Source: CBIFVZ01 sp966185765
Lineage (GTDB): Bacteria > Pseudomonadota > Gammaproteobacteria > Enterobacterales > Enterobacteriaceae
Assembly: GCA_966185765.1 (NCBI GenBank)
Contig: CBIFVZ010000003.1
Coordinates: 62,001 to 126,000 of the forward strand
DNA: 64,000 nucleotides
Direction of reading: 5' to 3'
Shown here: positions 45,244 through 55,160 of the stretch, in pieces
Layout of the letters: every line of letters begins with the position of its first letter
Position numbering within the stretch: position 1 is the first letter of the stretch
Position numbers and translations under genes: made by a program
Notes under the pieces: generated by a model
Told to the model about the DNA's origin: nothing
What the model saw: only the letters and a program-made list of their open reading frames with translations
Databases searched by the model: none

Positions 45244-46209
45244 TTATTGATTATCAGCCAGTCCGTCGAGATAGCGTTCGGCATCCAGTGCGGCCATACA
45301 ACCCGTACCCGCAGAGGTGATGGCCTGACGATAAATATGGTCCATTACGTCGCCTGCGGCAAACACACCCGGAATGCTGGTCTGGGTGGCGTTGCCATGA
45401 ATACCAGACTGCACTTTGATATAGCCGTTTTCCAGTTCCAGCTGGCCGTCAAAAATTGCAGTATTGGGGCTGTGGCCGATAGCCACAAACAGACCCGCGA
45501 CGTCCAGGGACTCAAGGTTTTCAGGGTGTTGCGTATCGCGCAGGGTCAGGCCACTCACACCCATCTGGTCGCCAGTGACTTCCTCGAGCGTACGGTTGGT
45601 ATGCAACACAATATTCCCGTTTTCCACTTTATCCATCAGACGTTTAATCAGGATTTTTTCAGCGCGGAAGCTGTCACGACGGTGAATCAGGTGTACTTCA
45701 GAGGCGATGTTAGACAAATACAGCGCTTCTTCCACAGCGGTGTTGCCGCCGCCGATAACGGCGACTTTCTGATTGCGATAGAAAAAACCGTCGCAGGTGG
45801 CGCAGGCAGATACGCCGCGGCCTTTGAAAGCTTCTTCAGACGGCAGGCCGAGGTAGCGTGCGGAGGCACCCGTTGCAATGATAAGCGCATCACAGGTGTA
45901 TTCACCGCTGTCGCCGGTCAGGCGGAAAGGGCGGTTTTGCAAGTCCACTTTATTGATGTGATCGAAAAGAATTTCCGTTTCGAATTTAGCCGCGTGTTCG
46001 TGCATGCGTTCCATCAGCAGCGGACCGGTGAGGTCGTTCGGATCGCCAGGCCAGTTTTCCACTTCGGTCGTGGTGGTGAGCTGACCGCCTTTTTCCATAC
46101 CGGTAATTAAAACCGGGTTTAGATTGGCGCGAGCGGCATAGACGGCAGCGGTATAGCCCGCCGGGCCAGAGCCGAGAATAAGCAGCTTAGAATGTTTGGC
46201 CGTGCCCAT
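45244..46209 (-). CDS. trxB: Thioredoxin reductase
   Basis: 321 residues from ATG 46209, the E. coli length; the frame is open 105 bp further upstream but those residues are not conserved. FAD-binding GSGPAGYTAAVYAARANL, the redox-active CATC in SACATCDGFFYR, NADPH motif GGGNTAVEEALYL and the FAD end motif FAAGDVMDHIYRQA. Reduces thioredoxin with NADPH in the cytosol. Divergent from lrp. Confidence 0.97.
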   Translation of the reverse strand: MGTAKHSKLLILGSGPAGYTAAVYAARANLNPVLITGMEKGGQLTTTTEVENWPGDPNDLTGPLLMERMHEHAAKFETEILFDHINKVDLQNRPFRLTGDSGEYTCDALIIATGASARYLGLPSEEAFKGRGVSACATCDGFFYRNQKVAVIGGGNTAVEEALYLSNIASEVHLIHRRDSFRAEKILIKRLMDKVENGNIVLHTNRTLEEVTGDQMGVSGLTLRDTQHPENLESLDVAGLFVAIGHSPNTAIFDGQLELENGYIKVQSGIHGNATQTSIPGVFAAGDVMDHIYRQAITSAGTGCMAALDAERYLDGLADNQ

Positions 46210-46703
46210 GAGATCCTCATTATTCGTTGGCAGACAGTGCCTGGATTGTAGGGAATTTACAGGGGCAAAAAAAGGGGAGAGCAATTTTGTTAACGATATG
46301 TGCAATTGATACAAACAATCAATAGAGGGAAAAATGAGAGGGAGATCGCATAATACAGCGCAAAAAATGCGTTAGTTGCACAGATGGTAAAATGAGGGAT
46401 TATCTCCAGGAGTAATTAAATTCTGGCACGTTCTACTAAAAAATGATGTTTTGCTTTGACAATCCCCTGCGCATTTGCGAAAACATTCGGGGAAGCAGGT
46501 GCATGTGTTCGTGCGACACCCGCACGCAGAGTGAAAAGTTATGCACTTTTACCGGGCCACTGGCATCACGGATGGCGTGGACAGACGTCATCCGTGATGT
46601 CAGGAGCTGCCTGTGGGGCAACGGTCTTCTAACGACTACCCGGAAACAATGAATGTTTCAGGGTCATGGCAGGTGAAGGAAGGAATACAGAGAGACAATA
46701 ATA
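46210..46703. promoter_or_regulatory. trxB-lrp divergent regulatory region and lrp leader
   Basis: 494 bp without a gene, holding both promoters. The lrp leader in E. coli is about 270 nt, so most of the right half should be transcribed. It contains a strong hairpin at 46564-46599: CATCACGGATGGCGT pairs with ACGTCATCCGTGATG (15 bp, one G-T), loop GGACAG. No T tract follows, so it is not a terminator. A short open frame at 46443-46652 has no support. Confidence 0.6.
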
Positions 46704-47198
46704 ATGGTAGATAGCAAGAAGCGCCCTGGCAAAGATCTCGACCGTATCGATCGTAATATTCTTAACGAACTGCAAAAAGACGGTCGTATTTCCAACGTTG
46801 AGCTTTCAAAGCGCGTGGGTCTTTCACCGACTCCGTGTCTTGAGCGTGTGCGTCGCCTGGAGCGACAGGGCTTTATTCAGGGTTACACTGCGCTGCTCAA
46901 CCCTCATTATCTGGATGCATCACTGTTGGTTTTTGTTGAGATAACTCTGAATCGTGGCGCGCCGGATGTCTTTGAGCAGTTCAATTCAGCGGTACAGAAA
47001 CTGGAGGAAATTCAGGAATGCCACCTGGTTTCTGGTGATTTCGACTACCTGCTGAAGACCCGTGTACCGGATATGTCGGCGTATCGTAAGCTGTTAGGTG
47101 AAACGCTGCTGCGTCTGCCTGGTGTTAACGACACCCGCACGTATGTCGTCATGGAAGAAGTGAAGCAAAGTAATCGCCTGGTGATAAAGACCCGCTAA
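46704..47198 (+). CDS. lrp: Leucine-responsive regulatory protein Lrp
   Basis: 164 residues, near-identical to E. coli Lrp. N-terminal helix-turn-helix (IDRNILNELQKDGRISNVELSKRVGLSPTPCLERVRRLE) and a C-terminal RAM domain that binds leucine. Global regulator of amino acid metabolism, pili and transport. Monocistronic, upstream of ftsK. Confidence 0.98.
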   Translation: MVDSKKRPGKDLDRIDRNILNELQKDGRISNVELSKRVGLSPTPCLERVRRLERQGFIQGYTALLNPHYLDASLLVFVEITLNRGAPDVFEQFNSAVQKLEEIQECHLVSGDFDYLLKTRVPDMSAYRKLLGETLLRLPGVNDTRTYVVMEEVKQSNRLVIKTR

Positions 47199-47322
47199 AC
47201 ACGGAACAACAGGTGCAAAATCGGTGTAGTTTGATTACACTCCTGTTAATCCATACAGCAGCAGTGCCGGGGCGACCCGGCGCTGCTGTCCGTTTTAGCA
47301 AAAGGAACCTGGAGAGCCTTTC

Positions 47323-50300
47323 TTGAGCCAGGAATATACAGAAGATAAAGAAGTCACCATGACAAGGCTTAGCAGTGGACGTCGGCTTTATGAGGCGTTG
47401 CTGGTTCTTGTTGCCCTTTTTGCCGTCTACCTGATGGTGGCACTGCTCAGTTTTAATCCTTCCGACCCGAGTTGGTCGCAGACTGCATGGCATGAGCCTA
47501 TCCATAATCTCGGTGGTATGCCCGGTGCATGGCTTGCCGATACGCTTCTCTTTATATTTGGCGTAATGGCCTACACCATTCCCGTTATTATGCTTGGGGG
47601 GTGTTGGTTTGCCTGGTTGCGGCGTGATAACGACGAATTCATTGATTATTTTGCTCTGGCGTTGCGCCTGATTGGTGCACTGGCGCTGGTTGTCTCTGCC
47701 TGTGGCCTGGCGGCCATTAACGCGGATGATATCTGGTACTTTGCCTCAGGTGGCGTTATCGGCAGTTTGCTCAGTACCGCGATGATGCCTATGCTCAACA
47801 GCATAGGCGGTACGATTGCGCTACTGTGCGTCTGGGCTGCGGGATTGACGTTGTTTACCGGCTGGTCGTGGATAAACATCGCCGAGAAGATTGGTAGCGT
47901 TGTCATGATGGTGCTGACGTTTGCGACAAATCGCACGCGCCGTGACAACACCTGGCAGGATGATGAGTACGATTACGACGACGATGACGATGAGGACGCC
48001 AGCGAGGTGCATGACGTGCCGCGCGAGTCTCGCCGTGAACGTTTGCTGAAGATGGCGCGCCTGCGCCGCCAGCGTATAGCCGAAAAATTTGTTAACCCTG
48101 TGGCGCGTAAAACCGATGCGGCTTTGTTTTCTGGTAAGCGTATGGATGATGAGGACGATCCACTGTTTGCCTCTCCACGCGTGGGTGCCGTCGCAGCGGA
48201 TGACGTCCTGTTTTCCGGCAATCGCGTTACGCAGCAGTCACCTGAAGATATCCACGATCCCCTGCTAAGCGGCCATGCCATTACCGCGCCCGCAGCACAG
48301 CAGCCCTGGACGGAGACGGTGGTAGAGGCACCTGTTATGCCGCAGGTGCAAATGCCAGCTCCTGACGCCGCACCGTCTGTTGTTTGGGAGCCTGCGCCGA
48401 CCACTTCCACACCGGAGCCGCAACTGGCACCGACTCCTGAAAGTTATGCACATGGTGTGCATAACGCTTCACCCTTGCATCCGCAAAATAATCTCCAGGG
48501 GACGGGGCCTGTACCTGCACAAAATAGCGTACAAGAAAGGGCAACCCAGCCTTACCCCCATGCACCTTACGGTGCGCAGCCGGAAGCTTACGCTACAGCT
48601 CCCCAGAGTGTACCGCCCGCATGGGCGCCACAGTCCGCTATGCAGGGTACTGCGGTAGAGCAAACATCGTTTGCGTCTGCACCGCCGCCGTTTGAGACAG
48701 TACCAACGCAACACTCTGGCACAGAGCTACAACAACCTGCTGCTGAGGCTTTTGTTTCCCAGTCAGAGCCTGTTGGTGAACCTGAAAAGCCAGGGCGGCC
48801 GCCGCTGTATTATTTTGAAGAAGTAGAAGAGAAGCGCGCACGTGAACGCGAGCAACTTGCTGCCTGGTACCAGCCGGTGCCGGACGAGGTGACGCTTACG
48901 CAACATGGACGCACGTCTTCCTCTCCTTCAGCTATTCCGACGCCCGACCTCAGCGGTACTGCCGCTGCAGTTGAAGGGGCGCTCTCTGAACAAACGGCTA
49001 TTGAAGCGGCTAAAGCTGCCGCTGTTACTGCGCCAGTATTTACCGTTGCTGCTGCGCCACGCGCACAGGTTAAAGAAGGTATAGGCCCGCAGTTGCCGCG
49101 CCCGAATCGGGTTCGTGTACCAACCCGTCGTGAACTGGCCTCATCGGCGTTTGGCATTAAGCTGCCCTCACAGCGCATGGCCGAGGAGCGTGAACGCCAG
49201 GAAGCCAGCCTGAGAATGGCGCAACAAACCGCGCACCTTAGCGATGAAGAGGCGGACGCGTTTGAGCAGGATGAACTGGGGCGTCAGTTTGCTGCTACGC
49301 AGCAGCAACGCTACGGCGAAGATTACCAGCATGAACAGGTTGCTGAACCCGAAGACGATGAGCATGACGAGTTGGCCCGCCAGTTTGCGCAAAGTCAGCA
49401 GACACGTTATGGCACGCAGCAGCAGGTAGCGGAACCTGTTGCGGGTCCATCGGCAGAGCAACACCCCAGTCAACCTGCTCAGGTACAGCAGCCCGGCTAT
49501 CAGACTGCACAACCACAGCATCAACCGTCCCAGTATCCACAGGCAGGCTATCAGCCTGTGCAGCCTCAGTACCAGCCGGTTCAATCTCAACAGCCAGGCT
49601 ATCAACCTGCGCAGCCGCAGCCGGTTCAGTCACAACAGCCAGGTTATCAACCTGCGCAGCCGCAATATCAACAGTCTGTGCAGCAGTCAGCTCAGTCTCC
49701 ACAGCCTGGTTATCAGACGCTACAGCCGCAGTACCAACCGGCTCAGGCTCAGCAGCCTGTGCAGCCGTCGCAGTACCAACCGGCTCAGGTTCAGCAGCCT
49801 GTGCAGCCGCAACAATATCAACCGACTCAGGTTCAGCAGCCTGGCTATCAAGCTGTGCAGCCGCCACAGCATCAATCGGCTCAGGTTCACCAGCCGGATT
49901 ACCCGCCTGCACAGCCGCAGTATCAGCCCGTTCAACCCCAGCAACCGGGCTATCATTCTTCGCCAGCGCAATTCCAGGCCGCTCAGCCTCAGGGGTATGT
50001 GCCCACTCAGGCCGATCCGCAGCGACAGCCGTCAGCCGCACAGCCAAAAGACAGTCTGATCCATCCGTTTCTGATGCGTAACGGCGACGATCGTTCCATG
50101 ATCAAACCGACCACGCCGCTACCGTCGTTGGATCTGTTAACGTCGCCACCTGCAGAAGTAGAGCCGGTGGATACCTTTGCGCTCGAGCAGATGGCGCGTC
50201 TGGTGGAAGCTCGCCTGGCTGATTTTCGTATTAAGGCCGATGTAGTGAACTATTCACCGGGGCCGGTCATTACTCGCTTTGAGTTGAACCTGGCACCGGG

Positions 50301-51591
50301 CGTTAAGGCGGCACGCATCTCTAACCTGTCTCGTGACCTGGCGCGTTCGCTGTCAACTGTTGCAGTACGTGTAGTGGAAGTCATTCCGGGCAAACCTTAC
50401 GTTGGGCTGGAGTTGCCAAATAAGAAACGCCAGACCGTTTATCTGCGTGAAGTGCTGGATTGCCAGAAGTTTCGTGATAACCCCTCACCGCTAACGGTGG
50501 TGCTGGGTAAAGATATTGCCGGGGAACCGGTCGTAGCTGACTTACAGAAAATGCCGCACCTGCTGGTCGCAGGGACAACCGGTTCGGGTAAATCGGTGGG
50601 GGTCAACGCTATGATCCTCAGCATGCTTTATAAAGCGACGCCGGAAGAAGTGCGCTTTATTATGATCGACCCGAAAATGCTGGAGCTTTCTGTCTATGAA
50701 GGTATTCCACATCTGCTGACCGAAGTCGTCACCGACATGAAAGATGCGGCCAATGCGCTGCGCTGGAGTGTTAATGAGATGGAGCGTCGCTATAAGCTGA
50801 TGTCGGCGCTGGGCGTGCGTAATCTTGCTGGTTATAACGAACGCGTAATGGAAGCAGAGCGCATGGGCCGCCCCATTCCGGATCCATTCTGGAAACCAGG
50901 TGACAGTATGGATGTAGCCCATCCGGTGCTTGAAAAGCTGCCTTACATTGTGGTGCTGGTCGATGAATTTGCCGACCTGATGATGACCGTGGGTAAAAAA
51001 GTGGAAGAGCTTATTGCTCGCCTGGCGCAAAAGGCGCGTGCTGCCGGCATCCACCTGGTACTGGCCACCCAGCGCCCGTCGGTTGATGTTATTACTGGTC
51101 TGATTAAAGCGAATATCCCGACGCGTATTGCGTTTACCGTCTCGAGCAAAATCGACTCGCGTACCATCCTTGACCAGGGGGGCGCAGAATCGCTGCTCGG
51201 CATGGGGGATATGCTCTACTCCGGGCCGAACTCAACCACGCCAGTGCGTGTCCACGGCGCGTTTGTTCGTGATCAGGAAGTGCATGCGGTGGTGCAAGAC
51301 TGGAAAGCACGCGGACGTCCTCAGTATGTTGAAGGCATCACCTCTGATGCTGAAAGCGAGGGCGGCACGGGCAGTTTTGACGGTGACGAAGAACTGGATC
51401 CGCTGTTTGACCAGGCGGTGTCGTTTGTGGTGGAAAAACGCAAAGCCTCTATCTCCGGCGTACAGCGTCAGTTCCGTATTGGCTATAACCGTGCCGCGCG
51501 TATTATTGAGCAGATGGAAGTGCAGGGCATCGTTAGCCCACAAGGCCACAATGGTAACCGTGAGGTGCTGGCACCGCCGCCATTTGAATAA
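47323..51591 (+). CDS. ftsK: DNA translocase FtsK
   Basis: 1422 residues (E. coli 1329), TTG start matching the E. coli N-terminus MSQEYTEDKEV. Four membrane segments in the first 190 residues anchor it at the septum; an acidic stretch follows near 212-226. The linker (about 230-925) ends in a Q/P/Y-rich repeat array. The motor (about 928-1350) has Walker A GTTGSGKS near 1082 and Walker B VVLVDEFADLM near 1210. The C-terminal gamma winged helix (RKASISGVQRQFRIGYNRAARIIEQM) reads KOPS and activates XerD. It couples division to dimer resolution. The extra length lies in the linker. Confidence 0.97.
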   Translation: MSQEYTEDKEVTMTRLSSGRRLYEALLVLVALFAVYLMVALLSFNPSDPSWSQTAWHEPIHNLGGMPGAWLADTLLFIFGVMAYTIPVIMLGGCWFAWLRRDNDEFIDYFALALRLIGALALVVSACGLAAINADDIWYFASGGVIGSLLSTAMMPMLNSIGGTIALLCVWAAGLTLFTGWSWINIAEKIGSVVMMVLTFATNRTRRDNTWQDDEYDYDDDDDEDASEVHDVPRESRRERLLKMARLRRQRIAEKFVNPVARKTDAALFSGKRMDDEDDPLFASPRVGAVAADDVLFSGNRVTQQSPEDIHDPLLSGHAITAPAAQQPWTETVVEAPVMPQVQMPAPDAAPSVVWEPAPTTSTPEPQLAPTPESYAHGVHNASPLHPQNNLQGTGPVPAQNSVQERATQPYPHAPYGAQPEAYATAPQSVPPAWAPQSAMQGTAVEQTSFASAPPPFETVPTQHSGTELQQPAAEAFVSQSEPVGEPEKPGRPPLYYFEEVEEKRAREREQLAAWYQPVPDEVTLTQHGRTSSSPSAIPTPDLSGTAAAVEGALSEQTAIEAAKAAAVTAPVFTVAAAPRAQVKEGIGPQLPRPNRVRVPTRRELASSAFGIKLPSQRMAEERERQEASLRMAQQTAHLSDEEADAFEQDELGRQFAATQQQRYGEDYQHEQVAEPEDDEHDELARQFAQSQQTRYGTQQQVAEPVAGPSAEQHPSQPAQVQQPGYQTAQPQHQPSQYPQAGYQPVQPQYQPVQSQQPGYQPAQPQPVQSQQPGYQPAQPQYQQSVQQSAQSPQPGYQTLQPQYQPAQAQQPVQPSQYQPAQVQQPVQPQQYQPTQVQQPGYQAVQPPQHQSAQVHQPDYPPAQPQYQPVQPQQPGYHSSPAQFQAAQPQGYVPTQADPQRQPSAAQPKDSLIHPFLMRNGDDRSMIKPTTPLPSLDLLTSPPAEVEPVDTFALEQMARLVEARLADFRIKADVVNYSPGPVITRFELNLAPGVKAARISNLSRDLARSLSTVAVRVVEVIPGKPYVGLELPNKKRQTVYLREVLDCQKFRDNPSPLTVVLGKDIAGEPVVADLQKMPHLLVAGTTGSGKSVGVNAMILSMLYKATPEEVRFIMIDPKMLELSVYEGIPHLLTEVVTDMKDAANALRWSVNEMERRYKLMSALGVRNLAGYNERVMEAERMGRPIPDPFWKPGDSMDVAHPVLEKLPYIVVLVDEFADLMMTVGKKVEELIARLAQKARAAGIHLVLATQRPSVDVITGLIKANIPTRIAFTVSSKIDSRTILDQGGAESLLGMGDMLYSGPNSTTPVRVHGAFVRDQEVHAVVQDWKARGRPQYVEGITSDAESEGGTGSFDGDEELDPLFDQAVSFVVEKRKASISGVQRQFRIGYNRAARIIEQMEVQGIVSPQGHNGNREVLAPPPFE
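49450..50040 (+). repeat. Degenerate Q/P/Y-rich repeat array encoding the FtsK linker
   Basis: About 190 codons in an irregular period of roughly 10-12 residues built on QQPGYQPAQPQYQP. Units vary and include QPV, QPT and HQS changes, so the array is old or under recurrent slippage. It explains long, spurious open frames on the opposite strand. Confidence 0.85.
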
Positions 51592-51618
51592 TCCACACGT
51601 TTTGTAAAGAACAGTAAC

Positions 51619-51645
51619 CAGCGGAAAACTCAGTCTTTTCCGCTG
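51619..51645 (+). terminator. Hairpin between ftsK and lolA
   Basis: CAGCGGAAAA/TTTTCCGCTG 10-bp stem with a 7-base loop, 28 bp after ftsK. A T tract does not follow, so termination is likely to be partial. Confidence 0.5.
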
Positions 51646-51716
51646 TCTATACAGGCATATTCAGGCCACATTGTTTGTCTCAGGCCCTGTCAGGGGCCGT
51701 TGCATAAGGGAACATT

Positions 51717-52328
51717 ATGAAAAAGATTGCGATTGCCTGTGCCTTGTTTTCCTCCCTGGCAGTAAGCCAGGCGTGGGCTGACGCTGCCAGTGTGCTAAAA
51801 AGTCGTCTGGACAAGGTCAACAGCTTCCACGCCAGCTTCACACAAAAAGTCACCGATGCCGGTGGTGCTGCTGTGCAGGAAGGTCAGGGTGACCTGTGGG
51901 TAAAGCGCCCGAATCTTTTTAACTGGCATATGACTCAACCTGATGAAAGCGTGCTGGTCTCCGATGGTAAAACACTGTGGTTCTACAACCCGTTTGTTGA
52001 GCAGGCAACGGCCACATGGCTGAAAGATGCTACCAGCAATACGCCGTTTATGTTGATTGCCCGCAACCAGGCCAGTGACTGGCAGCAGTACAACATCAAC
52101 CAGGCCGGAGACAGCTTTGAACTGACGCCTAAAAGTGGTGGCGGTAACCTCAGGCAGTTCACGATTAACGTCAGTAGTAACGGTACCATCAATCAGTTCA
52201 GCGCCATTGAGCAGGACGGCCAGCAAAGTAGCTACACCCTGAAAACGCAGCAAAATGGTGCCGTTGATGCGGCCAAATTCAAATTTACTCCGCCACAGGG
52301 CGTGACGGTGGATGACCAACGTCAGTGA
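51717..52328 (+). CDS. lolA: Outer-membrane lipoprotein carrier protein LolA
   Basis: 203 residues, the E. coli length. Signal peptide MKKIAIACALFSSLAVSQAWA; mature DAASVLKSRLDKVNSFHASFTQ. Periplasmic beta-barrel chaperone that carries lipoproteins from LolCDE to LolB. rarA follows after 7 bp. Confidence 0.97.
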   Translation: MKKIAIACALFSSLAVSQAWADAASVLKSRLDKVNSFHASFTQKVTDAGGAAVQEGQGDLWVKRPNLFNWHMTQPDESVLVSDGKTLWFYNPFVEQATATWLKDATSNTPFMLIARNQASDWQQYNINQAGDSFELTPKSGGGNLRQFTINVSSNGTINQFSAIEQDGQQSSYTLKTQQNGAVDAAKFKFTPPQGVTVDDQRQ

Positions 52329-52335
52329 GGTTTGA

Positions 52336-53679
52336 GTGAGTAACCTGTCGCTCGATTTTTCCGAAAACAGCTTCCAGCCTCTGGCCGCGCGCATGCGGCC
52401 AGAAAATCTTGCTCAGTATATCGGTCAGCAACACCTGCTGGCACCGGGCAAACCTCTGCCGAAGGCCATTGAGGCCGGACACCTGCACTCAATGATTCTC
52501 TGGGGACCGCCCGGCACGGGTAAAACGACGCTGGCTGAAGTGATTGCTCGCTATGCCGATGCTGACGTTGAGCGAATCTCGGCTGTGACGTCAGGCGTGA
52601 AGGAGATTCGCGAAGCAATCGAGCGGGCGCGCCAGAACCGTAACGCAGGCAGGCGCACCATCCTGTTTGTAGACGAAGTGCATCGCTTTAACAAAAGCCA
52701 GCAGGATGCTTTTTTGCCACATATTGAAGACGGCACGATTACCTTTATTGGCGCGACCACCGAAAACCCGTCGTTTGAGCTTAATTCCGCACTGCTGTCG
52801 CGTGCGCGGGTTTATCTTCTGAAATCGCTTACCATTGAAGATATTGAAACGGTACTGAAGCAGGCAATGGAGGATAAAGCGCGCGGTTACGGCAGTCAGG
52901 ATATTGTGCTGCCAGATGAAACACGACGCGCCATTGCCGAACTGGTGAATGGCGATGCACGCCGGGCGCTTAATACGCTGGAAATGATGGCCGATATGGC
53001 TGACATTGACGATGCAGGTAAACGGGTACTCAAGCCAGCGCTTCTGACTGAAATCGCGGGTGAGCGCAGCGCTCGTTTTGATAACAAAGGCGACCGTTTC
53101 TACGATCTTATCTCGGCCGTGCATAAATCTGTGCGTGGTTCATCGCCTGATGGTGCGCTGTACTGGTATGCGCGAATTATCAGCGCCGGTGGCGACCCTT
53201 TATATGTTGCGCGCCGCTGCCTTGCTATTGCGTCTGAAGATATTGGCAACGCCGATCCGCGTGCCATGCAGGTCGCGATTGCCGCCTGGGACTGCTTTAC
53301 GCGGGTGGGGCCGGCAGAAGGAGAGCGTGCGATTGCGCAGGCGCTGGTGTATCTGGCCTGTGCGCCCAAGAGTAATGCGGTGTACACGGCGTTTAAGGCA
53401 GCGATGGCAGATGCCCGCGAGCGCCCGGATTATGACGTGCCGGTGCATTTACGAAACGCGCCGACGAAGCTCATGAAGGAAATGGGCTATGGTCAGGAGT
53501 ATCGTTACGCACACGACGAGCCGAATGCTTATGCCGCAGGTGAGCGTTATTTGCCGCCGGAAATAGCCGAAACACGCTATTACCATCCCACATCCAGAGG
53601 GCTGGAAGGCAAGATTGGTGAAAAGCTCGCCTGGCTCGCTGAACAGGATCAAAATAGCCCGACAAAACGCTACCGCTGA
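52336..53679 (+). CDS. rarA: Replication-associated recombination protein RarA (MgsA)
   Basis: 447 residues from GTG 52336 (E. coli 447). AAA+ clamp-loader-like ATPase: Walker A GPPGTGKTTL, Walker B ILFVDEVHRF, sensor GATTENPSF, then the tetramerisation domain and MgsA_C region. Acts at stalled replication forks. Forms a unit with lolA, and serS follows 145 bp on. Confidence 0.97.
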   Translation: MSNLSLDFSENSFQPLAARMRPENLAQYIGQQHLLAPGKPLPKAIEAGHLHSMILWGPPGTGKTTLAEVIARYADADVERISAVTSGVKEIREAIERARQNRNAGRRTILFVDEVHRFNKSQQDAFLPHIEDGTITFIGATTENPSFELNSALLSRARVYLLKSLTIEDIETVLKQAMEDKARGYGSQDIVLPDETRRAIAELVNGDARRALNTLEMMADMADIDDAGKRVLKPALLTEIAGERSARFDNKGDRFYDLISAVHKSVRGSSPDGALYWYARIISAGGDPLYVARRCLAIASEDIGNADPRAMQVAIAAWDCFTRVGPAEGERAIAQALVYLACAPKSNAVYTAFKAAMADARERPDYDVPVHLRNAPTKLMKEMGYGQEYRYAHDEPNAYAAGERYLPPEIAETRYYHPTSRGLEGKIGEKLAWLAEQDQNSPTKRYR

Positions 53680-53824
53680 TGCGGGCGTTGCGGTAAGGTT
53701 ACCAGACGTTTCAGCCCGGGCAGCGAGGATAGTTGCCGCTCAGGAGCCTGAAAAGAACACAACGTAACGCGACCGCGGGCTGTGGTCGCGTTTCCATTTA
53801 TTATTCGATAAGCACAGGATAAGC

Positions 53825-55117
53825 ATGCTCGATCCCAATCTGCTGCGTAACGAGCCAGACGCAGTCGCTGAAAAACTGGCACGCCGGGGCTTTAAGCTGG
53901 ATGTTGATAAGCTGCGCGCGCTCGAAGAGCGTCGCAAAGTGCTGCAGGTAAAAACAGAAAACCTGCAGGCAGAGCGTAACGCACGATCGAAATCCATCGG
54001 CCAGGCGAAAGCGCGCGGCGAAGACATTGAACCGCTGCGTTTGCAGGTCAATCAGCTGGGCGAAGATCTGGATACGGCGAAAGCCGAGCTGGACGAGCTG
54101 CTCAAGGAAATCCGCGATTACGCACTGACCATTCCAAATATTCCGGATGACTGTGTGCCCGTAGGCAAAGACGAAAACGACAACGTTGAAGTCAGCCGTT
54201 GGGGGACACCGCGTACCTTTGATTTTGAGGTTCGCGATCACGTGACGCTGGGTGAAATGCACGCCGGGTTGGACTTTGCGGCGGCGGTGAAGCTGACGGG
54301 GTCACGCTTTGTGGTGATGAAAGGGCAGATTGCCCGCATGCACCGTGCGCTGGCGCAGTTTATGCTGGATTTGCACACCGAACAGCACGGCTATAGTGAA
54401 AACTATGTGCCTTACCTGGTTAACCACGACACGCTGTACGGCACAGGTCAGTTGCCGAAATTTGCCGGTGATCTGTTTCATACCCGTCCGCTGGAAGAAG
54501 AGTCCGACAGCAGCAACTATGCGCTGATCCCAACAGCAGAAGTGCCACTGACTAACCTGGTACGCGACGAGATCCTTGAAGAAGAAGCGCTGCCAATCAA
54601 AATGACGGCACACACGCCATGCTTCCGCTCTGAAGCCGGTTCGTACGGGCGTGATACCCGTGGCCTGATCCGTATGCATCAGTTCGATAAAGTGGAGATG
54701 GTGCAGATAGCGAACCCGGACCACTCTATGGACGCGCTGGAAGAGATGACCGGTCATGCTGAGAAAGTACTGCAGTTGCTGAATCTGCCGTACCGTAAAA
54801 TCATTCTTTGCACGGGTGATATGGGCTTTGGTGCCTGCAAAACTTATGACCTGGAAGTGTGGGTTCCGGCGCAGAACACCTATCGCGAGATTTCTTCCTG
54901 CTCCAACGTGGGAGATTTCCAGGCACGCCGTATGCAGGCTCGCTGTCGTAGCAAGGCGGATAAGAAAACCCGCCTGGTGCACACCCTGAACGGTTCTGGC
55001 CTGGCGGTAGGTCGCACGCTGGTTGCGGTGCTGGAAAATTACCAGCAGGCTGACGGGCGCATCGAAGTACCTGAGGTGCTGCGTCCGTATATGAACGGTC
55101 TCGAATACATTGGCTGA
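53825..55117 (+). CDS. serS: Seryl-tRNA synthetase
   Basis: 430 residues, as in E. coli. N-terminal coiled-coil arm (about 1-110) for tRNA binding, then class II catalytic core with motif 2 (CFRSEAGSYGRDTRGLIRMHQF) and motif 3 (GLAVGRTLVAVLENYQ). Charges tRNA-Ser. Followed by a strong terminator. Confidence 0.98.
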   Translation: MLDPNLLRNEPDAVAEKLARRGFKLDVDKLRALEERRKVLQVKTENLQAERNARSKSIGQAKARGEDIEPLRLQVNQLGEDLDTAKAELDELLKEIRDYALTIPNIPDDCVPVGKDENDNVEVSRWGTPRTFDFEVRDHVTLGEMHAGLDFAAAVKLTGSRFVVMKGQIARMHRALAQFMLDLHTEQHGYSENYVPYLVNHDTLYGTGQLPKFAGDLFHTRPLEEESDSSNYALIPTAEVPLTNLVRDEILEEEALPIKMTAHTPCFRSEAGSYGRDTRGLIRMHQFDKVEMVQIANPDHSMDALEEMTGHAEKVLQLLNLPYRKIILCTGDMGFGACKTYDLEVWVPAQNTYREISSCSNVGDFQARRMQARCRSKADKKTRLVHTLNGSGLAVGRTLVAVLENYQQADGRIEVPEVLRPYMNGLEYIG

Positions 55118-55134
55118 TTCCGTCAGCAATGAGG

Positions 55135-55160
55135 AAAGCGCCCTGTGGGGCGCTTTTTTT
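55135..55160 (+). terminator. Terminator of serS
   Basis: AAAGCGCCC/GGGCGCTTT stem with loop TGTG and a run of seven or more T. Confidence 0.92.

Noticed and set aside
45142..46110. 322-residue plus-strand frame opposite trxB
   Set aside because: Antisense shadow with no recognisable domain.
46443..46652. 69-residue frame in the lrp leader
   Set aside because: No conservation that I can recognise and overlaps the leader hairpin.
49295..50047. 250-residue minus-strand frame opposite the ftsK linker
   Set aside because: Created by the low-complexity Q/P repeats; composition A/V/E/P-rich and without a start context.
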